NCBI RefSeq assembly: GCF_024171925.1
Contig: NZ_JAMTCO010000003.1
Coordinates: 186,001-250,000 of the forward strand
DNA length: 64,000 bases
Origin: Actinokineospora diospyrosa
GTDB lineage: Bacteria; Actinomycetota; Actinomycetes; Mycobacteriales; Pseudonocardiaceae
Direction of reading: 5' to 3'
The translations under genes were made by a program, and so were the position numbers. Shown here piece by piece: positions 41,091-50,000 of this stretch; position 1 is the first letter of the stretch; each line of letters opens with the position of its first letter. The notes under the pieces were generated by a model. The model saw only the letters and a program-made list of their open reading frames with translations, ran no database searches and was not told the DNA's origin.

Positions 41091-42254
41091 CGAGGCCTCA
41101 CGGAACGGTGTCGCCAACAACGCGGCTCCTGCGATAGCCATACCTGTGGAGCCGACGACCAACGCCGTCGGTAGTGACAACTGGTCGCCGATGATGCCGC
41201 CGACGGGAGCACCGATGGTGATCATCCCCCAGTTGAACGAGCGGATCGTGGCGTTGCAGCGCCCTTGCAGGCGGTCTGGGGTGATCTGCTGGCGATAGGT
41301 GAGGTCATGCGGGCCTTCGACTCCGAGCCCAAGGCCCAAGAGGAACTGCCCCGCGAAGACAGCCCAGTCGCCTGCTAGAGCCAAGACAAAGCCGGATGCC
41401 GCGAGGAGCCTGCCAAGCACGACCGTGCGTGCTAGTCCGATCCTCTTGTGGACAAGCAGTGAGATCCCACCGCCTGCCACGGTGCCAACACCTGCAGCCG
41501 CATAGGCGAATCCGAGACCGGCAGGACCGATCGCGTCCACCGCGTATGGCACGAAGGCCGTGCTCGCCATCGCCGTGAAAAGGAACCTGGCATGCGAGCT
41601 GAGCGACAACGGGGCGAGCATGCGGTGTCGGTAGACCCACCGCAGACCTTCACGCATCTCAGTCAGGAGATGCCTCTCGACAGGTTCTGGCTTGGTCTCT
41701 TTCACCCGGAGAGTCGCCACCAAGATGCCAGACACGACATACGACACAGCGTCGACTAGGACGGCCAACGGCGCCCCGAGCAGCTTCAAGAGCCCACTGC
41801 CCAGCAAGGGCCCGCCGGTCTGCGCAACGGAGTTGGTCTGCTCCAGCCGCACGTTCGCCCACGCAAGCCTGTCAGGTTCAACAATGCGCGGTAGGAATGA
41901 CTGGAAGGCGGCATCACCTAGCAGTGACAGCACACCCACGCCGAACACGACCGCGATCAAGACAGGCAGGGACAACAGGTCCGTGGCTGCTAAGAGGGGA
42001 ATCAACCCTAGAAGGGCTGCCCGGCCCAGGTCGGTGCCGATCATCATCGGGCGCCGCCTACACCGGTCGACGATCACGCCCGCGATGAGCCCGAACAGCA
42101 GATAGGGCATCCACCGGGCGGCATTGAGGAGCCCGACCTCGGTCGCCGACGCCGAGAGCGTCACCACAGCGATCACTTGGACGGCCACCGTCGTGACATA
42201 CGTCCCGAACATTGAGATGGCGTCAGCCAGCCAGAACCTGCCAAATGCCCCCAT
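41079..42254 (-). CDS. MFS efflux transporter
   Basis: This 391-residue major facilitator protein has about 11-12 hydrophobic segments. A motif-A-like loop GVIVDRCRRRP follows helix 2 (about residues 60-70). The start MGAFGRFWLADAISMFGTYV resembles the drug/siderophore exporter branch (DHA3, EntS-like). ATG 42254 is the only sensible start because an in-frame TAA lies four codons upstream; the ribosome site is weak. It probably exports the polyketide or gives self-resistance. The gene ends inside the 3' end of PKS-3 (12-bp convergent overlap) and is divergent from the PccB gene, with only 96 bp between them. Its codon use is somewhat less GC-biased than the PKS genes. Confidence 0.9.
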   Translation of the reverse strand: MGAFGRFWLADAISMFGTYVTTVAVQVIAVVTLSASATEVGLLNAARWMPYLLFGLIAGVIVDRCRRRPMMIGTDLGRAALLGLIPLLAATDLLSLPVLIAVVFGVGVLSLLGDAAFQSFLPRIVEPDRLAWANVRLEQTNSVAQTGGPLLGSGLLKLLGAPLAVLVDAVSYVVSGILVATLRVKETKPEPVERHLLTEMREGLRWVYRHRMLAPLSLSSHARFLFTAMASTAFVPYAVDAIGPAGLGFAYAAAGVGTVAGGGISLLVHKRIGLARTVVLGRLLAASGFVLALAGDWAVFAGQFLLGLGLGVEGPHDLTYRQQITPDRLQGRCNATIRSFNWGMITIGAPVGGIIGDQLSLPTALVVGSTGMAIAGAALLATPFREASLAV

Positions 42255-42274
42255 ACCCGCAGCTTAGCGTCGTG

Positions 42275-42320
42275 CAGGGGGCGTTAGGGGTACTGCCCCG
42301 GCCGGTCGCGGCCCTACCTT
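42275..42320 (+). promoter_or_regulatory. Candidate LAL-box promoter of the PccB gene
   Basis: CAGGGG (from 42275) and TAGGGGTAC (from 42285) are 10 nt apart, and TACCTT at 42315-42320 lies 30 nt from the second. On the other strand a related TAGGGC (from 42316) precedes TAACGC by 30 nt, facing the MFS gene. The 96-bp divergent region could thus serve both genes, though the MFS side is weaker. Confidence 0.5.
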
Positions 42321-42350
42321 GGGCGCCTGAGCCGTGAGGAGGACCGAGCC

Positions 42351-43916
42351 ATGTCGACCACCGCGGATCGGATTTCCGACCTTGCCGCTCGCCACGTCCA
42401 GGCCGTCGAGATCGCGGAGAAGCGCGCGGTCGACCGCCAGCACGCCAAAGGCAAGCTCACCGCACGCGAGCGCATCGAGCTGCTCTTAGACCCCGGCTCG
42501 TTCGTGGAACTGGACGAGTTCGCCCGCCATAGATGCACCGACTTCGGCATGGAGCACAACCGTCCCTACGGCGACGGTGTTGTCACCGGGCACGGCACGG
42601 TAGACGGTCGTCAGGTATGTGTGTTCTCGCAAGACTTCACCACCCTCGGCGGCAGCATGGGGGAGGCGTTCGGCAACAAGGTACTTAAGGTGATGGACCT
42701 TGCCTTGAGCATCGGCTGCCCGGTCATTGGCATCAACGACTCCGGCGGCGCGCGGATCCAGGAAGGCGTTGTCTCCCTGGCTCACTACGCCGAACTCGGC
42801 ATGCGGAACGTGCGGGCCTCGGGCGTTGTCCCGCAGATCTCGCTGTTGATGGGCCCGTGCGCTGGCGGGGCTGTGTACTCGCCCGCGATCACCGACTTCA
42901 CGGTCATGGTGGACAAGACCTCTTACATGTTCGTCACCGGACCTGAGGTCGTCTCCGCGGTCACCGGTGAGAGCACCACCCTTGATGAGCTCGGTGGTCC
43001 TGCCGTCAACAGCTCGGTGTCCGGCAACGCCCACTACGTCGGCCAAGACGAGCAAGACGCGATCGCATGGGTGCAGGCGTTGCTGGGTTACCTACCCAGC
43101 AACAACCTTGACCCGCTACCGGTATACGACCACGCACATGAGCCTGCCGTGACCGAACAGGACCAACGGCTCGACAGCCTGATCCCGGACGCGGAGAACC
43201 AGGGTTACGACGTCACCGAGGTCATTCGAGCCATCGTCGACGATGGCGACTACCTCGAGGTGCAGCCTGACTACGCCCGCAACATCGTGTGTGTGCTCGC
43301 TCGCGTAGACGGCCACTCGGTCGCCGTTGTCGCTAACAACCCACTCGTGAACGCTGGCGCCATCGACATCGCTAGCTCCGAGAAGGCTGCCAGGTTCGTC
43401 CGCTTCTGCGACGCCTTCAGCATCCCCATCGTCACCTTGGCTGACGTCCCCGGCTACCTGCCCGGCGTGGCGCAGGAACGCGGTGGGATCGTGCGCCACG
43501 GTGCCAAGCTCATCTATGCCTACGCCGAGGCCACCGTCCCGAAGGTCACCGTCGTGCTCCGCAAGGCTTACGGCGGTGGATACGCGGTCATGGGGTCCAA
43601 ACACCTCGGCGCTGACGTCAACCTGGCCTGGCCGACCGCCGAGATCGCCGTCATGGGCGCGACAGGCGCCGTCCAGATCCTGCACCGCAGGACTCTTCAA
43701 GCCACCGACCCCACCGAACGCGCAGCAGTCGCCGCCGGGCTGGTCGACGAGTACCGCCGCGCGTTCAGCAACCCTTACGCTGCCGCCGAGCGCGGCTATG
43801 TGGACCGGGTCATCCAGCCCGCTCGTACTCGCCTGGAGATCTCCACCGCACTACGCGTCTTGCGCACCAAACGCGCCACCGCACCGACCCGCAAGCACGG
43901 GAACATCCCCCTCTAG
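42351..43916 (+). CDS. pccB: Propionyl-CoA carboxylase beta subunit (methylmalonyl-CoA supply)
   Basis: This 521-residue carboxyltransferase fits the actinomycete PccB family in length and motifs: HAKGKLTARERI (31-42), INDSGGARIQEG (128-139), ADVPGYLPG (364-372), RKAYGGGYAVMGSKHLGAD (404-422) and C-terminal KHGNIPL. Asp422 is the residue known in Streptomyces coelicolor PccB to favour propionyl-CoA over acetyl-CoA. It should carboxylate propionyl-CoA to methylmalonyl-CoA with a biotinylated alpha subunit encoded elsewhere. Methylmalonyl-CoA is needed by the PKS-A loading AT and the third AT of PKS-1. GAGGAGG (42336-42342) lies 8 nt before the ATG. Codon 46 (42486-42488) is a TTA. Its own TAGGGG-box promoter suggests co-regulation with the PKS genes. 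Confidence 0.93.
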   Translation: MSTTADRISDLAARHVQAVEIAEKRAVDRQHAKGKLTARERIELLLDPGSFVELDEFARHRCTDFGMEHNRPYGDGVVTGHGTVDGRQVCVFSQDFTTLGGSMGEAFGNKVLKVMDLALSIGCPVIGINDSGGARIQEGVVSLAHYAELGMRNVRASGVVPQISLLMGPCAGGAVYSPAITDFTVMVDKTSYMFVTGPEVVSAVTGESTTLDELGGPAVNSSVSGNAHYVGQDEQDAIAWVQALLGYLPSNNLDPLPVYDHAHEPAVTEQDQRLDSLIPDAENQGYDVTEVIRAIVDDGDYLEVQPDYARNIVCVLARVDGHSVAVVANNPLVNAGAIDIASSEKAARFVRFCDAFSIPIVTLADVPGYLPGVAQERGGIVRHGAKLIYAYAEATVPKVTVVLRKAYGGGYAVMGSKHLGADVNLAWPTAEIAVMGATGAVQILHRRTLQATDPTERAAVAAGLVDEYRRAFSNPYAAAERGYVDRVIQPARTRLEISTALRVLRTKRATAPTRKHGNIPL

Positions 43917-44017
43917 CGGGTAGTGCGGACATGGGACTGTCGCGGGCTGGGACTGGTCGTTATCGTCAACGACGTCTACCTCCCGCTCCCGCGCGCCCAC
44001 GAAGTGTGATCCAGGGT

Positions 44018-44029
44018 TCACCCCGGTGA
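44018..44029. promoter_or_regulatory. Short palindrome TCACC-CC-GGTGA before the ABC exporter genes
   Basis: This is the only symmetrical element seen in the 230-bp gap between PccB and the ABC ATPase gene. No TAGGGG box or convincing promoter is visible in this gap; TACGAT at 44043-44048 is a possible -10 without a matched -35. Confidence 0.25.
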
Positions 44030-44146
44030 CGGCGAGCGACGGTACGATCACCGCCGCCACGGGTCCGAACCGGGCAAATCCGGCGGGCCCCCGCCCCTGC
44101 GGCACAGCGCCAGGGCGGCTGACGAGCGTGAAGGGGAACCACGAGC

Positions 44147-44935
44147 GTGAACGCGGTGCAGCCTAGGGTCGAGGACGGGACGGCGGCGTTGCGTCTGCTC
44201 GGCCTGCACAAGGTGTTCGGCGAGTACACGGCGGTCGACCACGCCGACCTCACCGTCGCCCCCGGTTCGTTCTACGGACTCGTCGGTCCTAACGGCGCGG
44301 GCAAGACGACGGCCCTCTCCATGGCCGTCGGCTTGCTCCGCCCGGACGAAGGTCGGTCCGAGGTGTTCGGCGTGGATGTCTGGGCCGACCCGTTGGCCGC
44401 CCGCAAGCTCATGGGCGTTCTCCCCGATGGCCTTGCCTTGCCCGAGCGCCTTACCGGTCGGGAATTGCTCACCTACCTAGGTCAGCTAAGAGGCTTGGAC
44501 GCCAAGACAGTCGCTGACCGCGCTACCGAACTGCTCGACGTGATGGAGCTTTCGGGCGACGCCGAGCGCACGCTCGTGGTCGACTACTCCACCGGTATGC
44601 GTAAGAAGATCGGTCTCGCTACCGCCCTGCTGCACGGACCCCGGCTGCTGGTCCTCGACGAGCCGTTCGAGGCTGTCGACCCGGTGTCGGCGGCCACGAT
44701 CAAACGCATCCTCAACCGGTTCGTCGCGGGCGGCGGCTCCGTGCTGCTCTCGAGCCACGTCATGGCCCTGGTCGAGCAGCTGTGCGACACGGTCGCGGTG
44801 ATGGCCAAGGGCCGGGTGGTCGCCGAGGGCCCGCTCGACCAGGTCCGCGGCGCGGCCTCGCTGGAAGACACCTTCGTCGAGCTGGTCGGCGTCAAGGTCG
44901 GCGGCGGGGAGGGGCTGTCGTGGCTGGCGTCCTGA
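44147..44935 (+). CDS. ABC transporter ATP-binding protein
   Basis: This 262-residue nucleotide-binding subunit has Walker A GPNGAGKTT (47-55), a signature-like DYSTGMRKKIGLA (146-158), Walker B LLVLDEPFEAVDP (167-179) and the switch histidine in LLSSHVM. The sequence fits DrrA- or NatA-like exporters whose membrane domain is a separate protein. The start is GTG 44147, with AGGGG about 10 nt before it. The gene overlaps the membrane-protein gene that follows by 16 bp, so the two are coupled and form one exporter. Placed between the two PKS blocks, it probably exports or gives resistance to the polyketide; the substrate is inferred from context only. Confidence 0.92.
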   Translation: MNAVQPRVEDGTAALRLLGLHKVFGEYTAVDHADLTVAPGSFYGLVGPNGAGKTTALSMAVGLLRPDEGRSEVFGVDVWADPLAARKLMGVLPDGLALPERLTGRELLTYLGQLRGLDAKTVADRATELLDVMELSGDAERTLVVDYSTGMRKKIGLATALLHGPRLLVLDEPFEAVDPVSAATIKRILNRFVAGGGSVLLSSHVMALVEQLCDTVAVMAKGRVVAEGPLDQVRGAASLEDTFVELVGVKVGGGEGLSWLAS

Positions 44936-46803
44936 TCCGGATGAAGCTCGCCGTCCTGCGGCACACCATCGCCGGTCCGAAGGCGACCTGGATGCTCACC
45001 GGCGGGCTCGTCGGCCTGGCCATCGCCGCCGGGACGATCGCGCTGGCCACCGCGGACGCCGCTCCCGGCACCGTCGCCGACCTGCTCGCGGTCACCTTCG
45101 CCATCTGGGCCTTCGGCTGGATGCTCGGCCCCGCCTTCGGTGGCGACCCGGTCTTACGAGCCGAGCAGTTCGCCCTGGAGCCCGTCCCACGCACCCGGCT
45201 GGCTCTTGGCCTGCTCGGCGCCGCGTTCGTCGGTGTCACTACCGCGGTCACCCTCGTCGCCTTCACCGCGCTCGTCGTCTACGCCGCCCGACTAGGCATC
45301 CTGTCGGTCGTCGTGTCCATCCCGGCCTTGGTGCTCCAGCTGACCTTGGTCGTGCTGCTGTCGCGGCTCGCTGCGCGCTTCTTCGGCGCACTCGCCCGCT
45401 CCCGCGCAGGCGCTGCCGTCACCGCCGTGATCACCGCGACGATGATGGTGCTTAGCCAGTCCGGCTGGGTCGTGTTCATCGCACTGGACGTCGTGCTTGA
45501 GACCGGGTTCTCGCGCACCACGTCGCTCGTGATCCGCGCGCTGCCATCCAGCTGGGGTGTCATCGCCGTTGAGGCTGCCGCTCGCAAGGACTGGCTGTGG
45601 GTCGTAGGGCCGCTGGTGGCGTTGGCTGGGCTGGTGGTCCTGCTCGTCCTCTTGTGGGGGCGCGTACTGGGGCCGCAGCGGCTGGCTCGTCCGGTGGTAC
45701 GTGGATCTTCGGCTGCCCGTGCCGCCAAATGGACCGATCGTGGGCCGACGGCAGCGGTGTACGTCAAAGAGGTCCGCACCTGGTTGCGTGACCCGCTTCG
45801 CGTGCAGAGCCTGGTAGTCGCGCCTGCGTTCGCGTTGCTGAGCGGCCTGCTGCCACTGATGTTCGACTCGACGGCGCTCCTGCCGTTCGTCGGTGCCATT
45901 ACCGCACTGATGGCAGCCACGGTCAGCTCCAACCTCTATGGCCAAGACGGCACGGCACTGTGGTTGACGCTGATGACGCCTGGCACTGAGCTAGCTGACG
46001 TACGCGGTCGCCAGCTCGCCTGGCTGACCTGGTTCGGTCCGCTGTCGATCGTCCTAACTGTCGTCGGCACCGCCATCCACGGCAGCCTCTGGCCATGGGC
46101 GATCGCCTCCACCACCGCCATCCTCGGTGGCGGCGCGGGCCTGCTGTTGCTGACAGCGGTCGACCAACTCGTGCCCGGCCCCGACCCCCACCGCAACAAG
46201 AACTCCCCCCTTGACCACGGCGACACCACCGGTCCGGCCTTCGTGGCGCTCCTCCTCGTGCTCACGGCCGCTACCCCGGCGTTGTGTGTCGTGCTCGCCG
46301 GAGACCTGTTGGACATGCCGCTGTTGATGTGGGCAGGCGGCCCCGCCGGTGTGCTGACAGGACTGGTCGCCTACTGGATTCTGGGCGGTCTTGCGGCCAA
46401 GAGGCTCGCCGAGCGCGGCCCGGAGTTGCTCTATCTGATGCGCGCGGGCAAGGAACACGAGGCAGCGCTAAGCGCGGAGACCTCCGTCATCAAAGCGATG
46501 CCCCGACACCGCCGAGGTCTCCTCTGGACCAGCTTCTTCATCGGCTGCCTAGCGACATTCCCGCAAGGCCTAGTACCCCTCGGCATGAAACTAAGCGGCG
46601 AAATCGAGCGAGTCTGGTTCCTCGCCCTCTACCTACCCGAGGGCCTCCAGTGGCCAGTGATCGCGCTCATGCTCCTGATCGGCCTCTCCGCGTTCGCCCT
46701 GGCCTCCTGGGTCTACCTCACCGAGTCCCGCAAGCTCAAGGCCAAGCTCGAGCGCAAGGCCGCCGAACGCCGCCCCCAAGAGCAACCGCTCGCGGTCGGC
46801 TGA
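44920..46803 (+). CDS. ABC transporter membrane protein (exporter permease)
   Basis: This 627-residue polytopic membrane protein has about 12-14 hydrophobic segments and no nucleotide-binding motif. GTG 44920 is chosen (MAGVLIRMKLAVLRHTIAG) because GGGGAGGGG at 44906-44914 directly precedes it; the frame stays open further upstream, but that stretch is only a shadow of the ATPase gene. It overlaps the ATPase gene by 16 bp, so the two should be made in equal amounts. The size, larger than a usual six-helix ABC-2 permease, suggests two fused six-helix halves. One TTA codon lies at 45154-45156. A strong terminator at 46858-46892 ends the unit. Confidence 0.88.
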   Translation: MAGVLIRMKLAVLRHTIAGPKATWMLTGGLVGLAIAAGTIALATADAAPGTVADLLAVTFAIWAFGWMLGPAFGGDPVLRAEQFALEPVPRTRLALGLLGAAFVGVTTAVTLVAFTALVVYAARLGILSVVVSIPALVLQLTLVVLLSRLAARFFGALARSRAGAAVTAVITATMMVLSQSGWVVFIALDVVLETGFSRTTSLVIRALPSSWGVIAVEAAARKDWLWVVGPLVALAGLVVLLVLLWGRVLGPQRLARPVVRGSSAARAAKWTDRGPTAAVYVKEVRTWLRDPLRVQSLVVAPAFALLSGLLPLMFDSTALLPFVGAITALMAATVSSNLYGQDGTALWLTLMTPGTELADVRGRQLAWLTWFGPLSIVLTVVGTAIHGSLWPWAIASTTAILGGGAGLLLLTAVDQLVPGPDPHRNKNSPLDHGDTTGPAFVALLLVLTAATPALCVVLAGDLLDMPLLMWAGGPAGVLTGLVAYWILGGLAAKRLAERGPELLYLMRAGKEHEAALSAETSVIKAMPRHRRGLLWTSFFIGCLATFPQGLVPLGMKLSGEIERVWFLALYLPEGLQWPVIALMLLIGLSAFALASWVYLTESRKLKAKLERKAAERRPQEQPLAVG

Positions 46804-46857
46804 CCCCGCACCCCCGCCGCCCGCGGCGGTTGGTGATCTGAAACTCGTTGTGCTGTG

Positions 46858-46892
46858 ACGGCCCCCGTGTTGTTGGCGGGGGCCGTTGTTTT
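46858..46892 (+). terminator. Intrinsic terminator after the ABC exporter genes
   Basis: ACGGCCCCCG (46858-46867) pairs perfectly with CGGGGGCCGT (46877-46886) around a 9-nt loop, followed by TGTTTT. The ten-base GC stem with a T-rich tail is a textbook intrinsic terminator. It separates the ABC unit from the PKS-A promoter. Confidence 0.85.
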
Positions 46893-46905
46893 GCGCGCCC
46901 GAGGT

Positions 46906-46962
46906 TAGGGGCACGGGGTGGGGGCTTAGGGGTTGGCCGTGCCGGAGGCGGCTAACTAGGGT
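46906..46962 (+). promoter_or_regulatory. Candidate LAL-box promoter of PKS-A
   Basis: TAGGGGCAC (from 46906) and TAGGGGTTG (from 46927) are 21 nt apart, two helical turns. TAGGGT at 46957-46962 lies 30 nt from the second box. It sits directly behind the terminator and leaves a leader of about 60 nt before the ATG at 47031. Confidence 0.55.
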
Positions 46963-47030
46963 CCGGGTGAGGAAATGGAGGATTTCCGCAGGGGGTTTCG
47001 GTCCCGGTATCGAGTGGGTTTGAGGCATTC

Positions 47031-50000
47031 ATGTCGCAAGTGCGCGCCGAGGCCATCGCGGTGGTCGGGTTCTCCTGCCGTTTCCCCGGTGCCGCCGACC
47101 CCGGTGCCTATTGGCGGTTGCTGCGCGACGGCGTTGACGCGACGACCCCCGTGCCCGCGGACCGGTGGCGCCTGCCCGAGGTGCCGCGAGGCGGCTTCCT
47201 GGACCACGTCGACCAGTTCGACGCGGCGTTCTTCGGGATCTCCCCGCGCGAGGCGGCCGGGATGGACCCCCAGCAGCGGCTAGCCCTGGAGTTGGCGTGG
47301 GAAGCCGTCGAGGATGCCAGGCTGATTCCGCAGGCTTTACGCGGTAGCCGTACCGGCGTGTTCGTCGGAGCCATCTGGGACGACTACACGACCCTCTTGC
47401 GCCAAGACCACGCGACCGACCGTCACACGATGACCGGCACGCATCGCAGCATCATCGCCAACCGCGTCTCCTACCTGCTCGGACTGCGCGGACCCAGCCT
47501 CGCCGTGGACGCAGGCCAGTCGTCGTCTCTGGTGTCGGTACACCTAGCCTGCGAGAGCCTTCGGCGCGGCGAGACAGATCTAGCCATCGCAGGTGGGGTG
47601 AACCTCAACCTCGCGGAGGAGAGCACTGTAAGTGCCCTCCGATTCGGTGGCCTCTCACCAGACGGACGCTGCTACACCTTCGACGCCAGGGCCAACGGCT
47701 TCGCCCGAGGCGAAGGCGGCGGTCTGGTCGTTCTTAAGCCACTGCAGGCAGCGCTAGCAGACGGCGACAGAGTCCACGCGGTGATCCTGGGCAGCGCGGT
47801 CAACAACGACGGCGGGGGAGCCAGCCTCACCGCACCCAGCCGGTACGCCCAAGAGGACGTCCTCCGCGCCGCCCACACCGGCATCAACCCCGACGACGTC
47901 GGCTACATCGAGCTCCACGGCACCGGCACCCCGATGGGTGACCCGATCGAGGCGGCCGCCCTGGGCGCCGCGCTCGGTCAGGCCCGCTCGACCCCGTTGC
48001 CGGTCGGCTCGGTCAAGACGAACCTCGGGCACCTGGAAGGCGCGGCCGGGATCGCGGGTCTGATCAAGGTCGCGTTGGTCGTCGAACACGGCCTGGTTCC
48101 ACCCACCCTCAATTTCGAGGCCCCGAACCCGCACATTCAGCTCGACGAGCTGAATGTGCGGGTGCAGACCGAACTCACCCCGTTGTCCGGGCCGGGAATT
48201 GTCGGCGTCAGCGCATTCGGCATGGGTGGAACGAACTGTCACATCGTTCTCGGCGCACCGGAAAAGTCCGCACTGGAAGAAGCTGCATCGGAAAAAGATG
48301 CGGCGGAATCAGCGCACTCTGGCCCGACCATCGCATTGGTCACCGGGCGGACCAAAGCGGCACTCCGGGAGCAGGCGAGGCGGCTGGCAGCGGTCGGCGG
48401 TTCGGCGCGGGACATCGCGCATTCGCTCGCCACCACCCGCACCGCTTTCGACCACCGCGCCACCGTCGTCGCCACCACGGCGGCCGACCTCCAGGCCGGG
48501 TTGGCCGCGGTCGCCCTCGGGTTGCCCGCCGCCGGGGTCGCCGAGGGCGCCCGGATCGACGGCAAGGTGGCGTTCCTGTTCTCCGGCCAGGGGTCCCAGT
48601 GGGCGGGCATGGCCGTCGACCTGCTCGACACCGACCCGGTCTTCGCCGCGAAGATCACCGACTGCGCCGCCGCCCTCGCGCCGCACGTCGACTGGTCACT
48701 GGTCGAGGTCCTGCGCGCGGGCGACCTGGACCGGGTCGACGTCGTGCAACCGGCCCTGTTCGCCGTCATGGTCGCGCTGGCGGCGGTGTGGCGGTCGCAC
48801 GGGGTCGAGCCCGCCGCGGTGGTCGGGCACTCGCAGGGGGAGATCGCCGCCGCCCACGTCGCGGGCGCGTTGTCGCTGGCGGACGCGGCCAAGGTCGTGG
48901 CGCTGCGGGCCCGCGCGATCACGGCGCTGGCCGGGCGCGGCGGGATGTTGTCGGTGTCCGCCCCGGTCGCGGACGTGCGGGCGTGGTTGGCGGACTGGCC
49001 CTCGCTGTCGGTGGCCGCGGTCAACGGCCCGGCCGCCGCGGTGATCGCGGGTGACCCGGAAGCGCTTGACGGGTTCGCGGCTTCTGTTGCCGTTGACACC
49101 AAACGAATCCCGGTCGACTACGCATCCCACTCCGCGCACGTCGAGTCCATTCGCGACGAAATTCTCGCTGTTCTCGCTGATATCGAGCCGCGTGACGGCG
49201 ATGTGCCGTTCCTGTCAACGGTGACCGGCGAGTGGTTTCCCGTTCTCGACGCTGACTACTGGTACCGCAACCTGCGCGGAACCGTCGAGTTCGCCGCCGC
49301 CACAGCCACGTTGGCCGAGGCCGGGTTCCGCTTCTTCGTCGAGTCGACACCGCACCCGGTACTGGCCGCCGCGGTTCGCGACACGCTATCCGAAGTGGAC
49401 TCTGTTGTCGTCGGCTCGACGCGTCGTGACGAAGGCGGTCGGGAGCGGCTGCTGGCCAACCTGGCCGACCTGGTGGCGCACGGACTCGAGTACGTGCCAC
49501 CGACCAGTTCCGTCGTGGACCTACCGACCTACGCCTTCCAGCGAGAGCGGCACTGGCGTCCGGGCAATGCGAAGGTCGAGCGACCCGACTCGCCGCACGC
49601 ACAGGCTCTGGTCGACCCGCGGGGCACGCTGGACTTGGTCCTCGCGCACACCGCGGTCGTCGGCGGCTTCACCGGACCCATCGACCCGACACTGTCCTTC
49701 AAGGACCTCGGATTTGAGTCCCTGACAGCCGTTGAGCTGCGGGACAGGATCGCGGTGGCCGCGGGACTCCAGCTGCCGACCACGCTGATGTTCGACCACC
49801 CCACGCCCCGGGCGGTCGCGGACTACCTGCGTGATCAGCTCCTCGGCGGGGCGGCACCCGTGCGCCGACGAGCCGCGACGGCGTCCGACGAACCGGTGGC
49901 ACTCGTGGCGATGGCGTGCCGGTTCCCGGGCGGCATCGACTCACCGGAAGCGTTGTGGCGGCTGGTGGTCGAGGGGGGCGAAGCGCTGGGGCCGCCACCG

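Noticed and set aside
47461-47560. Inactivating mutation of the first KS in PKS-A (Cys to Gln)
   Set aside because: Gln at this site with the rest of the KS intact is the known KSQ decarboxylase form of loading modules, not a defect.
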